Positions 26,659-35,223 of a stretch of 55,599 bases of DNA are shown here, piece by piece. Each line of letters starts with the position of its first letter. The stretch's first letter is position 1. The notes under the pieces are model-generated. The model ran no database searches. It saw only the letters and a list, made by a program, of their open reading frames with translations, and was not told the DNA's origin. The position numbers and the translations under genes are program-made. The DNA is from Psychromonas antarctica (lineage in GTDB: Bacteria; Pseudomonadota; Gammaproteobacteria; Enterobacterales; Psychromonadaceae): assembly GCF_022267535.1 (NCBI RefSeq), contig NZ_JAHNZV010000019.1:1-55599 (forward strand), read 5' to 3'.

Positions 26659-27032
26659 GAAACCGGCATCTATCAACCTTCGGGTTACTAACTCACCGCC
26701 AATAACACTATCTTGAGTTACTTCTTCAAACACAAAATATGAAACCGGCATCTATCGACCTTCGGGTTACTAACTCATCACCAATAACACTATCTTGGGT
26801 TACTTCTTCAAACACAAAATATGAAACCGGCATCTATCGACCTTCGGTTACCAACTCATCACCAATAACAATATCTTGGGTTACTTCTTCAAAAAAAAAG
26901 AAACCGGCATCTATCAACCTTCGGGTTACTAACTCACCGCCAATAACAATATCTTGGGTTACTTCTTCAAAAAAAAAGAAACTGACATCTAAAGACCTTC
27001 GTGTTTCTCATCCACAATCAATAGCAATATAA
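26659..27032 (+). repeat. Five tandem diverged copies of the 3' module of 6S RNA
   Basis: Units begin GAAACCG or GAAACTG at 26659, 26741, 26823, 26900 and 26978. Spacings are 82, 82, 77 and 78 bp, and the last unit is degraded. The 6S gene holds the founding unit at 26580-26658: GAAACCG, then ACCTTCGGGTT, CAATA, ATATCcTTGGGTTACTT and TTCAAACA. Each full unit keeps a hairpin with a TTCG tetraloop and the ATC-TTGGGTTACTT segment that in 6S closes the molecule. No open frame is maintained, since the unit lengths are not multiples of three. It fills the gap between 6S RNA and fthC. Confidence 0.88.
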
Positions 27033-27103
27033 AATTTTCCTCTCTCTTATAAAAACAGTGGTATTATTTAGTGACTATTTTTAACGAGTTGCTAAAGAAC
27101 CTT

Positions 27104-27721
27104 ATGAAAGATTCAACTGAGAAGCACACAAAGGACCCACTTCGTTCGCAAATACGCAGTCAAGTTCGCTCAGTCAGGCGTAATTTATCAGGCTTGCAGC
27201 AAAAGCAAGACGCCGCCAAATTAGTACAACGATTGATTAAACACCCTAAAATATTAGCAGCACAAAAGATAGCACTCTCACTCGCTCATGATGGGGAGAT
27301 AGACACCTTTGAATTTATCCATTGGTGCTGGGCAAATAAAAAGCAAGTTTATCTGCCCGTCGTACACCCCTTCAGCCAAGGACATTTGTTGTTTTTACAA
27401 TACACAATAGATTCTGAAATGGTGCTAAATAGATATGGCATTTATGAGCCGAAGTTAGAGCAACTTCATAGCAGCCCAATTAAAGCATTAGACTTAATTT
27501 TTACTCCCCTTGTTGCTTTTGATCAACAGGGAAACCGTATCGGCATGGGGGGTGGCTATTACGATCGTATGCTGGCACCTTGGTATAAAGAGAAAACGGG
27601 TCCCTACCCAATCGGTTTAGCACATGATTGCCAACTGGTGAATAACCTCCCAATTGAAGAGTGGGATGTACCACTGCCTGAAATAATAACCCCTAACCAC
27701 CATTACCAATGGGTATTTTAG
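27104..27721 (+). CDS. fthC: 5-formyltetrahydrofolate cyclo-ligase
   Basis: ATP-dependent enzyme converting 5-formyl-THF to 5,10-methenyl-THF, recycling folate. It has 205 residues from the ATG at 27104. The ATP/substrate loop GMGGGYYDR is near residue 150, preceded by DLIFTPLVAFDQQGNRIG. An in-frame GTG at 27071 would add 11 residues; neither start has a strong Shine-Dalgarno. In E. coli the homologue (ygfA/fau) is co-transcribed with 6S RNA; here 6S-derived repeats intervene and would be part of that transcript. Confidence 0.92.
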   Translation: MKDSTEKHTKDPLRSQIRSQVRSVRRNLSGLQQKQDAAKLVQRLIKHPKILAAQKIALSLAHDGEIDTFEFIHWCWANKKQVYLPVVHPFSQGHLLFLQYTIDSEMVLNRYGIYEPKLEQLHSSPIKALDLIFTPLVAFDQQGNRIGMGGGYYDRMLAPWYKEKTGPYPIGLAHDCQLVNNLPIEEWDVPLPEIITPNHHYQWVF

Positions 27722-27823
27722 CCAATAAAAATTAGTAAATATCTCATGGATAACTGCTTTTAACAGGTTATAATCTCCACACTTTTTCGCACCCGATGCT
27801 TTAGCAAATAGGAGAGACAGACG

Positions 27824-28480
27824 ATGACACAAGATGAGATGAAAAAAGCCGCGGCTTACGCAGCCTTACAATATGTAGAGAAAGATTCAATTGTAGGCGT
27901 GGGTACAGGCTCGACTGTAAATCACTTTATTGATGCACTAGCGACAATGAAAAATGAGATTAAAGGTGCAGTGTCCAGCTCAGATGCTTCAACGGCCAAA
28001 TTAAAAAGCTATGGCATCGATGTGTTTGATCTTAATGAAGTCTCGACACTAAGCATTTATGTTGATGGAGCCGACGAGATCAATCCCTATAAGCATATGA
28101 TAAAAGGTGGCGGCGCAGCACTTACCCGCGAAAAAATCGTTTCCGCTGTAGCAAATAAATTTATCTGTATTATCGACAACAGCAAAAATGTTGACATTTT
28201 AGGGGACTTCCCATTACCTGTGGAAGTGATTCCCATGGCACGCAGTTATGTGGCCCGTGAACTGGTTAAATTGGGTGGTGATCCAGTTTACCGCCAAGGT
28301 GTTATTACTGATAATGGCAATGTTCTTCTGGATGTACATAATTTAAAAATTGCCGAGCCACTTAAACTTGAAGCCCAAATTAATGCCATTGTCGGCGTGG
28401 TTACTAACGGCCTGTTTGCAAACCGAGCTGCTGATATTGTTTTAATCGGTTCGCAAGATGGCGTGAAAACAATTAAATAA
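27824..28480 (+). CDS. rpiA: Ribose-5-phosphate isomerase A
   Basis: Interconverts ribose-5-phosphate and ribulose-5-phosphate in the pentose phosphate pathway. The 218 residues carry the family motifs [22 protein letters not shown] (catalytic Asp region), [11 protein letters not shown] (catalytic Glu and Lys) and the C-terminal [21 protein letters not shown] box at 27769-27774 is a candidate promoter element. rpiA beside serA is conserved in gammaproteobacteria. Confidence 0.97.
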   Translation: MTQDEMKKAAAYAALQYVEKDSIVGVGTGSTVNHFIDALATMKNEIKGAVSSSDASTAKLKSYGIDVFDLNEVSTLSIYVDGADEINPYKHMIKGGGAALTREKIVSAVANKFICIIDNSKNVDILGDFPLPVEVIPMARSYVARELVKLGGDPVYRQGVITDNGNVLLDVHNLKIAEPLKLEAQINAIVGVVTNGLFANRAADIVLIGSQDGVKTIK

Positions 28481-28667
28481 TACGTTTATCGTGGCAGATT
28501 AACAAAGTTATTCATTAAATCATTAGAATGTAAAAAATTAATTGATGTTTTCATGTCTGATTGCAGCGACAAATATTCACATCTATTGCAGTTTTTGCTA
28601 TTTTAAGATCACAAAAATTTACAATTATTTATCCATTTACCTTATTTATTAAGCCCAAGGAAATAGA

Positions 28668-29897
28668 ATGACTAAGTGTTCACTCAGTAAAGATAAAATC
28701 AAGATTCTTCTGCTAGAAGGATTACACCAAAGTGCAGTAGCGACTTTCACTGAAGCGGGTTACAACAATATTGAAAACATTAAAACTTCGTTAAACGACG
28801 AAGAGTTAATGGAGAAAATCAAAGATGCTCATTTTATCGGTATCCGCTCACGCACCAATCTAACTGCGAAAGTGTTAGCAGCCGCAGATAAACTTATCGG
28901 TATTGGTTGCTTCTGTATTGGTACAAACCAAGTTGATCTACAGGCGGCACAGAAAAAAGGAATAGTCGTCTTTAATGCACCTTTTTCCAATACACGTAGT
29001 GTCGCAGAGCTGGTACTAGGTCAAGCACTCCTACTCTTACGTGGCGTACCAGAGAGAAATGCCAAAGCACATCGTGGTGAGTGGGATAAATCAGCAACCG
29101 CTTCATATGAGGCGCGTGGTAAAAAATTAGGCATTATCGGTTACGGTCATATTGGTACACAGTTTGGTATTCTTGCTGAGAACTTGGGCTTTAACGTTTC
29201 GTATTACGATATCGAAAATAAGTTAAGCTTAGGTAATGCAACACAGGTTGCACCACTGGAGCAACTGCTTGCTCAATCTGATGTGATTAGTTTGCATGTA
29301 CCCGAGCTAGATTCAACCAAAAATATGATCGCTGCAAGAGAATTTGCTCAAATGAAAGATGGTGCTATTTTCATGAATGCAGCACGTGGGACTGTCGTTG
29401 ATATTCCAGCTTTATGTGATGCTCTTACCAGCAAAAAGCTTTCAGGTGCAGCAATTGATGTCTACCCTACGGAGCCAAAATCAAATAAAGAAGAGTTTGA
29501 ATCACCACTTCGCCAATTTGATAACGTGATTCTAACGCCGCATGTTGGTGGCAGTACACAGGAAGCGCAAGAGAATATCGGCTATGAAGTAGCAGGTAAA
29601 TTAGTGAAATACTCTGATAATGGTTCAACACTCTCCTCTATGAATTTCCCAGAAGTTTCTTTGCCCTTACACCATGGCGCAAGTCGTTTATTACATATTC
29701 ATCAAAATCAGCCGGGGATTTTAACCAAAATCAACTTGGCATTTGCTGAAAACAATATAAATATTGCCGCACAATATCTACAAACTAATGCAAATATCGG
29801 TTATGTTGTGATTGATGTAAACAGTGAAGATGCAGATATGGCGTTAACGAAGCTTAAAGAGATTAGCGGCACAATCCGTGCTCGTCTACTTAACTAA
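28668..29897 (+). CDS. serA: D-3-phosphoglycerate dehydrogenase
   Basis: First enzyme of serine biosynthesis, oxidising 3-phosphoglycerate with NAD. The 409 residues have a split substrate domain, the NAD-binding loop LGIIGYGHIGTQFG (about 160), catalytic Arg in SRTNLTAK-type context and Glu/His in VDIPALCD and ILTPHVGGST. A C-terminal ACT domain (about 335-409, with HQNQPGILTKINLAFAENN) provides serine feedback inhibition. A strong terminator follows. Confidence 0.98.
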   Translation: MTKCSLSKDKIKILLLEGLHQSAVATFTEAGYNNIENIKTSLNDEELMEKIKDAHFIGIRSRTNLTAKVLAAADKLIGIGCFCIGTNQVDLQAAQKKGIVVFNAPFSNTRSVAELVLGQALLLLRGVPERNAKAHRGEWDKSATASYEARGKKLGIIGYGHIGTQFGILAENLGFNVSYYDIENKLSLGNATQVAPLEQLLAQSDVISLHVPELDSTKNMIAAREFAQMKDGAIFMNAARGTVVDIPALCDALTSKKLSGAAIDVYPTEPKSNKEEFESPLRQFDNVILTPHVGGSTQEAQENIGYEVAGKLVKYSDNGSTLSSMNFPEVSLPLHHGASRLLHIHQNQPGILTKINLAFAENNINIAAQYLQTNANIGYVVIDVNSEDADMALTKLKEISGTIRARLLN

Positions 29898-29908
29898 CCT
29901 TAATAGCG

Positions 29909-29942
29909 AAAAGCCCGAACAGATTTATTGTTTGGGCTTTTT
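29909..29942 (+). terminator. Intrinsic terminator of serA
   Basis: AAAAGCCCGAACA pairs with TGTTTGGGCTTTT (one G-U pair) around a short loop and is followed by Ts. It is 12 bp past the serA stop, and its A-rich upstream side could also serve the convergent GGDEF gene. Confidence 0.9.
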
Positions 29943-29957
29943 ATTAGATGCGCATAG

Positions 29958-30692
29958 CTATTCACTGCTTAGCACACAATTACCACCGGTTTTTTTCGCT
30001 TTGTGAAGCGCTAGATCGGTAGATTTAATTAGTCCTTCCAGTGATTTTTTCGGATCTGCCTGAGCGACTCCCAAACTGACACTCAGCTCGACGCCCCCTT
30101 TTAAGAGACGATAGATATCTCCTCGCAACCGCTCAGCTAAAACGCTGATAGCCTGCAGCTCGCTCACAGGGCAAAGTATTAAAAATTCAGTCCCACCCCA
30201 ACGCGCACAAAAATCTGTTTTACGCGTATTATTGAGCAGTATTTCAGCGATATTGATAATAATTCGGTCGCCTTCTTGATTTCCCAGCTGTGTATTGATT
30301 ACTTTAAAATCATCAATATCAAGCATCATCAAGCAAAAAGGCGCTTTATAACGAATAAAACGTTCCCATTCGATTGATAATTTAGATTCTAACGCGCGAC
30401 GATTATATAACTTAGTCAACGCGTCTGTTGAAATACGTTGTGCAGCAGAATTAGCAAGCGACATCCCCTCTCGCCAACGACGTATAACAAAATACAGCAA
30501 GCTCAGCAGGGCAGTAAAGACTAACGGGATTGCCTGTTCAAGATGGTAATGTGGATGGTTACGAACAAATAGATTCAGCTGTTCAAGGAGATCTCGTTCT
30601 CTTAAAAAGATCCAAAAAAAGGCATTTAATAATAAGATTAACACGATATCGAACACTAATTTTTTTTTACGTTGGCGTTTAGGTCTGTCCAT
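29958..30692 (-). CDS. Membrane GGDEF-domain protein with degenerate active site (GGTEF)
   Basis: About 244 residues from the ATG at 30692, chosen because GAG lies 7 nt upstream; a TTG at 30734 would add 14 residues. Two transmembrane helices (about 14-30 and 47-66) flank a short periplasmic loop, followed by a cytoplasmic GGDEF domain (about 85-244). The metal-binding DIDDFK is intact, but the signature reads GGTEF instead of GG(D/E)EF, and NTQLGNQEGD replaces the usual ND..GH..GD. The inhibitory-site motif RxxD (RKTD) is intact five residues before GG. Diguanylate cyclase activity is therefore doubtful; a c-di-GMP-binding role is inferred. Confidence 0.88.
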   Translation of the reverse strand: MDRPKRQRKKKLVFDIVLILLLNAFFWIFLRERDLLEQLNLFVRNHPHYHLEQAIPLVFTALLSLLYFVIRRWREGMSLANSAAQRISTDALTKLYNRRALESKLSIEWERFIRYKAPFCLMMLDIDDFKVINTQLGNQEGDRIIINIAEILLNNTRKTDFCARWGGTEFLILCPVSELQAISVLAERLRGDIYRLLKGGVELSVSLGVAQADPKKSLEGLIKSTDLALHKAKKTGGNCVLSSE

Positions 30693-30798
30693 TATTATCT
30701 CGATCATCAATACTAAAGCGGCATTTATACGCAAACGACTTCAGATACATGTTGAAGTGATTTGCTTATATATCAATAAGAGTAGCTCATTATTTGGA

Positions 30799-31737
30799 TT
30801 AAAAAGTCAAATCATCTTCGAGTAAAAAACACCATGCTAGCAAACGGCTGACCTTTTGTCCCTGTGACATGTTAATTACTTTTATCCGCTTAACCCCTAT
30901 CTCGGTTAATAATTTTTTTAGCACGGGGATATTTTCAGCTTTAGAAACAAGACTCGTGAACCAGCAAACTTGCTGCCCATAATCTTGACTTTCTAACACC
31001 ATCCTTTTTAAAAAAGCGATTTCCCCCCCCGCACAGCACAACTCATTCTCTTGTCCGCCAAAATTAAGTGTGGGATTGGCGATTATTTTCCCTTTGCCTA
31101 GATTGTTCACTTTGCGCGCATTGCCTGCAGCTGCTTGCTCCATTGATGCATGGAAAGGAGGATTACACAGTGTTAAGGCAAATTTATCTTGTTTTTTTAT
31201 TACTCCAGCAAAAATAGCGTTCGTATTTTTTTGTAATACTAATTTAATAAAAGGCGTTAAATGACGATTTGATTTCACAATCAACTGCGCCGTCTTAATC
31301 GACACGGGATCGATGTCCGTTGCCACAAAAGACCAAGCGTAACATTGGCTGCCAATAATAGGATAAATACAGTTGGCGCCTGTGCCAATATCAAGTACTT
31401 TTACTTTTTTTCCTGTTGGTACAATACCGTTAGCACTTTGTGCTAATAAATCGGCTAAGTAATGAATATAATCAGCACGCCCAGGAATAGGTGGGCACAA
31501 ATAGCCTGCTGGTATTTGCCAAAAAGAGATATTATAGAAGCACTTTAATAATGCTTGATTAAGTGCTAATACGGCAGCTGGGTTAGCAAAGTCAATTGTT
31601 AGCTGACCACTGGGATTGTTAATCACAAAGGGGGCTAATTGCGCAGATGCCGCGCATAGCTGTTTAAAATCATAGCGACCAGAATGTAAATTTCTTGGGT
31701 GCAATAAGTTTGCTTTCACTGTATTGTTATTTTTCAT
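30799..31737 (-). CDS. rlmF: 23S rRNA adenine-1618 N6-methyltransferase
   Basis: Methylates A1618 of 23S rRNA. The 312 residues start at the ATG 31737, with AGGA 6 nt upstream; ten upstream residues in the open frame are not needed. The RlmF family start (LHPRNLHSGRYDF), the SAM motif VLDIGTGANCIYP and the catalytic NPPF in LTLCNPPFHAS are visible, as is GGEIAFLKRM. It follows the DUF3108 gene by about 30 bp on the same strand. Confidence 0.94.
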   Translation of the reverse strand: MKNNNTVKANLLHPRNLHSGRYDFKQLCAASAQLAPFVINNPSGQLTIDFANPAAVLALNQALLKCFYNISFWQIPAGYLCPPIPGRADYIHYLADLLAQSANGIVPTGKKVKVLDIGTGANCIYPIIGSQCYAWSFVATDIDPVSIKTAQLIVKSNRHLTPFIKLVLQKNTNAIFAGVIKKQDKFALTLCNPPFHASMEQAAAGNARKVNNLGKGKIIANPTLNFGGQENELCCAGGEIAFLKRMVLESQDYGQQVCWFTSLVSKAENIPVLKKLLTEIGVKRIKVINMSQGQKVSRLLAWCFLLEDDLTF

Positions 31738-31767
31738 TTTTATCCTAACAACGTGAGTGCTTAACAC

Positions 31768-32508
31768 TCATAAATTGATCATTGATCGTGCACTAATTAC
31801 ACCACTAAGATCTAAGAGCTTGCGTTTATACTGGAACTTCACTATCTGAAAATTAATTTCAGGTGCAAACCAGACAATAAGCTGACGGTCATCTTTACCT
31901 GTTTGTTCTATTCGGTAAGTATGAAGTTGCCCAAATTTTGTCTGAATAACGTCTTTGCCCATTACTTTAAAAAAATAATGGGCAACGGAATCCTCGGTTT
32001 GCATATAAAACTCAAAATCGGTTCTTCCCGACTTTAACCCCTCTGACATTTGTAATCCAAGCACATTAAAATCGATTATTGGCTGTTCTTTATTGACAAA
32101 TTCCTGATCTTCGCCATCACCTCTGATACGTGTCTGATGTCCCCCGTCAAAAAATTCAGCCTGCAGACTTCCGCCTGAAAAACCGATGCTCTTACGCACA
32201 AACTTTTTGCTCAGAAACGACTGGGAAGTCTCATCCCAATAAATATCGGTCAATTGATTCCCACCAAAATGATAAAAAAGAAAGGCGAGATCCGCTCGTG
32301 TATTGACAGTGATCCTATCGGCTTTTTGATAATGTAATTCTCTGATAACTTTACCAACCGCTATGTTCTTATAGGCGATATCATAGACATAGCGCTGCAC
32401 ACTCGGTACGAAATCCAGCGGCGGCTTGGCCAATAGAGAAGCAGGGGTTACGACTAAAAAGAACAAAGCCAGTGATAAAAATCGAACTACTTGCCAGAAT
32501 TTAAACAT
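31768..32508 (-). CDS. DUF3108-family exported protein
   Basis: A 246-residue exported protein of unknown function. It has a signal peptide (hydrophobic about 8-28, ending ASLLA) and a beta-rich body with YVYDIAYKNIAVGKVIREL and the motif TYRIEQTGKDDRQLIVWFAPE, which marks DUF3108. The ATG at 32508 overlaps the stop of the upstream SufE-like gene by 8 bp. An upstream extension to 32541 would lie inside that gene and delay the signal peptide. Relatives are often lipoprotein- or envelope-associated, but no activity is known. Confidence 0.85.
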   Translation of the reverse strand: MFKFWQVVRFLSLALFFLVVTPASLLAKPPLDFVPSVQRYVYDIAYKNIAVGKVIRELHYQKADRITVNTRADLAFLFYHFGGNQLTDIYWDETSQSFLSKKFVRKSIGFSGGSLQAEFFDGGHQTRIRGDGEDQEFVNKEQPIIDFNVLGLQMSEGLKSGRTDFEFYMQTEDSVAHYFFKVMGKDVIQTKFGQLHTYRIEQTGKDDRQLIVWFAPEINFQIVKFQYKRKLLDLSGVISARSMINL

Positions 32509-32902
32509 TTTTGATTTTATTAACAATGGCGTGTAAACCATTTACACGCGAAGGACTGAGATGGTTAAATAAACCTAGTTGAACAAAAATAGAATTGATA
32601 TCAATCGCTCTAATTTGTAGTGTGTTTTTCCCTTGGAAAATAATAAGTATAATCATCATTAGCCCTTTTACTACACGGCTATCACTGTCCATTTGCAAAT
32701 GATAAATATCTCCCTCTTTGTGCAGAACCAACCAAGCATCGCTTTCACAGCCATTAACCAGATTACACTCGATTTTGTCATTTTGCGTCAGTGCCGGTAA
32801 TTTTTTACCCAACTGAATAATTAGGCGATACTGTTTATCCCAACTTTTACTTTCCTGGAAATCACTCAATAACTGCTCTATGTCTATCAATGACTCACTC
32901 AC
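32501..32902 (-). CDS. SufE/CsdE-family sulfur acceptor protein
   Basis: A 133-residue protein that accepts sulfane sulfur from a cysteine desulfurase onto a conserved cysteine, here in NLVNGCESDAW (about residue 51). The fold segments QLLSDFQESKSWDKQYRLIIQLGKK-like and GLMMIILIIFQGK match SufE. No desulfurase gene (sufS or csdA) is adjacent, so CsdE versus SufE cannot be decided. It starts at GTG 32902, one base after the mrcB stop, with AGGA 7 nt upstream inside mrcB. Confidence 0.88.
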   Translation of the reverse strand: MSESLIDIEQLLSDFQESKSWDKQYRLIIQLGKKLPALTQNDKIECNLVNGCESDAWLVLHKEGDIYHLQMDSDSRVVKGLMMIILIIFQGKNTLQIRAIDINSIFVQLGLFNHLSPSRVNGLHAIVNKIKNV

Positions 32903-32903
32903 T

Positions 32904-35045
32904 TTATTTTCCTATTTTCTGTTTCATGTAATAGGAGAAGAGCACTAACGCCCCACTACTCCCTGTTAACGCTGCGCTTGTATTATTATCCTTGCCCACC
33001 CAAGTCGTCACCACTTCGTCACGATCAAAGCCGACAAACCAGCTATCGTTTAAATTATTAGTGGTGCCCGTTTTGCCTGCAAAAGACTGCCCTGGATTGC
33101 GCCAGCGTAAACTTCTGGCGGTCCCCTCACTGGTTACTTTATGTAAGGTATTGGTTAACTCTTTCACCGCTTGGGGTGAAAATACTTGCTCAGATCTATC
33201 CCCTCTTTGATATAAAAGTTCACCCTCATTGGACATAATAGAACGAATTAAAGTGAGTGGCTGATACCCCCCATTCATCGTGATCGGCTGATACATTTGC
33301 GCAACCTGTAAAGGTGAAAGAGAGATACTACCCAATACCAGCGATGGGTAAGCTTTTATTTTTTCTTGTATCCCCATTTTGTGTAGACTGCTAATAACAT
33401 TATTAAGCCCTACCTGCATCCCTAAATTGACTGTGGGTACATTCAGCGAATGGATTAATGCCTCTTCTAAGGTCACTTGCCCACGAAATTTTCTATCATA
33501 ATTCTTAGGCTGCCAGCGTTGACCGGTGCCATTTTTAAGAATAATAGCTTTATCATTTAGGTGGTAATCTAGACCATATCCAGCATCTAATGCGGTCAAG
33601 TAGACAGCCGGTTTAACCAATGAACCAATCGGACGATTAGCATCTAAAGCACGGTTAAAACCACTAAACTTAACTTCTCGCCCAGAAACAACGGCACGCA
33701 CTTCAGCATACTGCCTATCACTGATAACCATAGCCGCTTGTAAGTCGTCCTGCTTATCTTTGCTTACCTGAGCGACCCCTTTTTGCACGGCAAACTCAGC
33801 ATGTTTTTGTGCGAGAGGCGCAATTGAAGTAAAAATATGTAAGCCGTTACTATTACGTACCGAACGAGGTACTTGCGCTGCCAACTCGCGATATAACAAA
33901 CTCATGAAAGCGGGGTTAGCACGTTCATTTAATGCCCGTTTTTTACTTAAGTTGAGTGAGTCTGCGACCGCATATTTATAATCGGCCGTACTGATAAGAT
34001 TGTTTTCAACCATCTTGCGCAACACTAAATCGCGACGAGATAATGCACGTTCAGGATTCCTGCGGGGATTGTAATAAGAAGGGCCTTTAATTATCGCCAC
34101 CAGCAAGGCAATCTGCTCAATACGCAATTCATTAATCGGCCGCGCAAAATAATAATCACTAGCAAGCCCGATGCCGTAAATAGCTGAATCACCATTTTGT
34201 GCCAGATAAACTTCATTAAGGTAAGCTTCTAACAATACATCTTTACTGTATTTATAATCCATTAAAACAGCAATATAGGCTTCTTGAAATTTTCGCCATA
34301 AACTACGATCAGGGGTCAGGAAGAGATTTTTAGCCAGCTGCTGAGTTAAGGTACTCCCGCCTTGCACTCTTCTACCGACTTGAAAATTAACAATAAAAGC
34401 GCGCAAAATAGCCAAAGGAGAGATCCCTTGGTGGTGATAATAATTCTTATCTTCCATCACCAGTAAAGTATTAACAAATAGATTGGGGATCTTCTCAAAA
34501 GGGACAAATACGCGATCTTCTATTTTATCTGAATCAAGCCGTGCTAAAAGTAAAGGATCGAGGCGAATAGAGTCTCTATTTTGTCGCCTTTCATCTGTTA
34601 TTGAAGCTATTTTGCCCTGTGAAAAATCAACCCTGATTTTTAATGCACTTTCAGGCCGGTCTGGAAAATCAAACGCGCGACGATAAATAATAACCTGCTG
34701 CTGATTAACCGAAAATTGACCGCTACTTTGCACCGACTCAACAGGGCGGTAATTTAATAATTTCAACTCACCAACTAATTGTGCTTGTGATAGTTCCCCC
34801 CTTTGCAACAGTAGCGGTCGCCCATAGACTTGAGCGGGCAATGCCCATGTGGGGCCATCTAATTTACGTTCTATTTTCTGATCAAAATAGATGCCAGCAA
34901 TAAATAGAAAAGCACAAAAAGCCACGCTTCCTTTCCATAACAAGGACCATAAAAAACTTAAAAAACGCTGCTTCAGCGTTTTTATTTTTAAATTTTTATT
35001 GCTGTTTTTTTTGTTTGCAACAACATCAGAACTTTTTTTAGACAT
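32904..35045 (-). CDS. mrcB: Penicillin-binding protein 1B (bifunctional peptidoglycan synthase)
   Basis: Class A PBP that polymerises and cross-links peptidoglycan. It has 713 residues from the ATG at 35045 (SD GGGAAG); the open frame upstream to 35168 is not conserved-looking. Order: a short cytoplasmic tail, a transmembrane helix (about 34-55), a UB2H-type region (about 60-130), glycosyltransferase with EDKNYYHHQGISP and GGSTLTQQLAKNLFL, and transpeptidase with SLVK, SLN and KTGTT boxes. It is shorter than E. coli PBP1B mainly at the ends. The upstream neighbour hrpB is the same as in E. coli. Confidence 0.95.
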   Translation of the reverse strand: MSKKSSDVVANKKNSNKNLKIKTLKQRFLSFLWSLLWKGSVAFCAFLFIAGIYFDQKIERKLDGPTWALPAQVYGRPLLLQRGELSQAQLVGELKLLNYRPVESVQSSGQFSVNQQQVIIYRRAFDFPDRPESALKIRVDFSQGKIASITDERRQNRDSIRLDPLLLARLDSDKIEDRVFVPFEKIPNLFVNTLLVMEDKNYYHHQGISPLAILRAFIVNFQVGRRVQGGSTLTQQLAKNLFLTPDRSLWRKFQEAYIAVLMDYKYSKDVLLEAYLNEVYLAQNGDSAIYGIGLASDYYFARPINELRIEQIALLVAIIKGPSYYNPRRNPERALSRRDLVLRKMVENNLISTADYKYAVADSLNLSKKRALNERANPAFMSLLYRELAAQVPRSVRNSNGLHIFTSIAPLAQKHAEFAVQKGVAQVSKDKQDDLQAAMVISDRQYAEVRAVVSGREVKFSGFNRALDANRPIGSLVKPAVYLTALDAGYGLDYHLNDKAIILKNGTGQRWQPKNYDRKFRGQVTLEEALIHSLNVPTVNLGMQVGLNNVISSLHKMGIQEKIKAYPSLVLGSISLSPLQVAQMYQPITMNGGYQPLTLIRSIMSNEGELLYQRGDRSEQVFSPQAVKELTNTLHKVTSEGTARSLRWRNPGQSFAGKTGTTNNLNDSWFVGFDRDEVVTTWVGKDNNTSAALTGSSGALVLFSYYMKQKIGK

Positions 35046-35223
35046 CAACTTCCCAACTGTTTTAATTTTGCTATTTTGTCGTGCCTTACAGCTATCACCT
35101 TGAAGGTAATTAGCTCGCCAACAATAAATCGAATAATATGGGCTGATTGTAACAAGCATATTGCACAATTTGCCAATCCACAGAATATTCTTTACATAAA
35201 AAATACTACATTCAACGGATTTA

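Noticed and set aside
26739-27032. 97-codon open frame with repeated SPITISWVTSS-like peptides
   Set aside because: It runs through the 6S-derived RNA repeats. Unit lengths (77-82 bp) are not multiples of three, and there is no ribosome-binding site.
26659-27032. CRISPR array, because of regular direct repeats of about 80 bp
   Set aside because: There are no unique spacers between conserved repeats; whole units are homologous to 6S RNA and no cas genes are present.
35046-35168. 41-residue N-terminal extension of PBP1B
   Set aside because: A clear Shine-Dalgarno and family-like start occur at 35045; the extension has no start signal and an unusual Cys/Tyr-rich composition.
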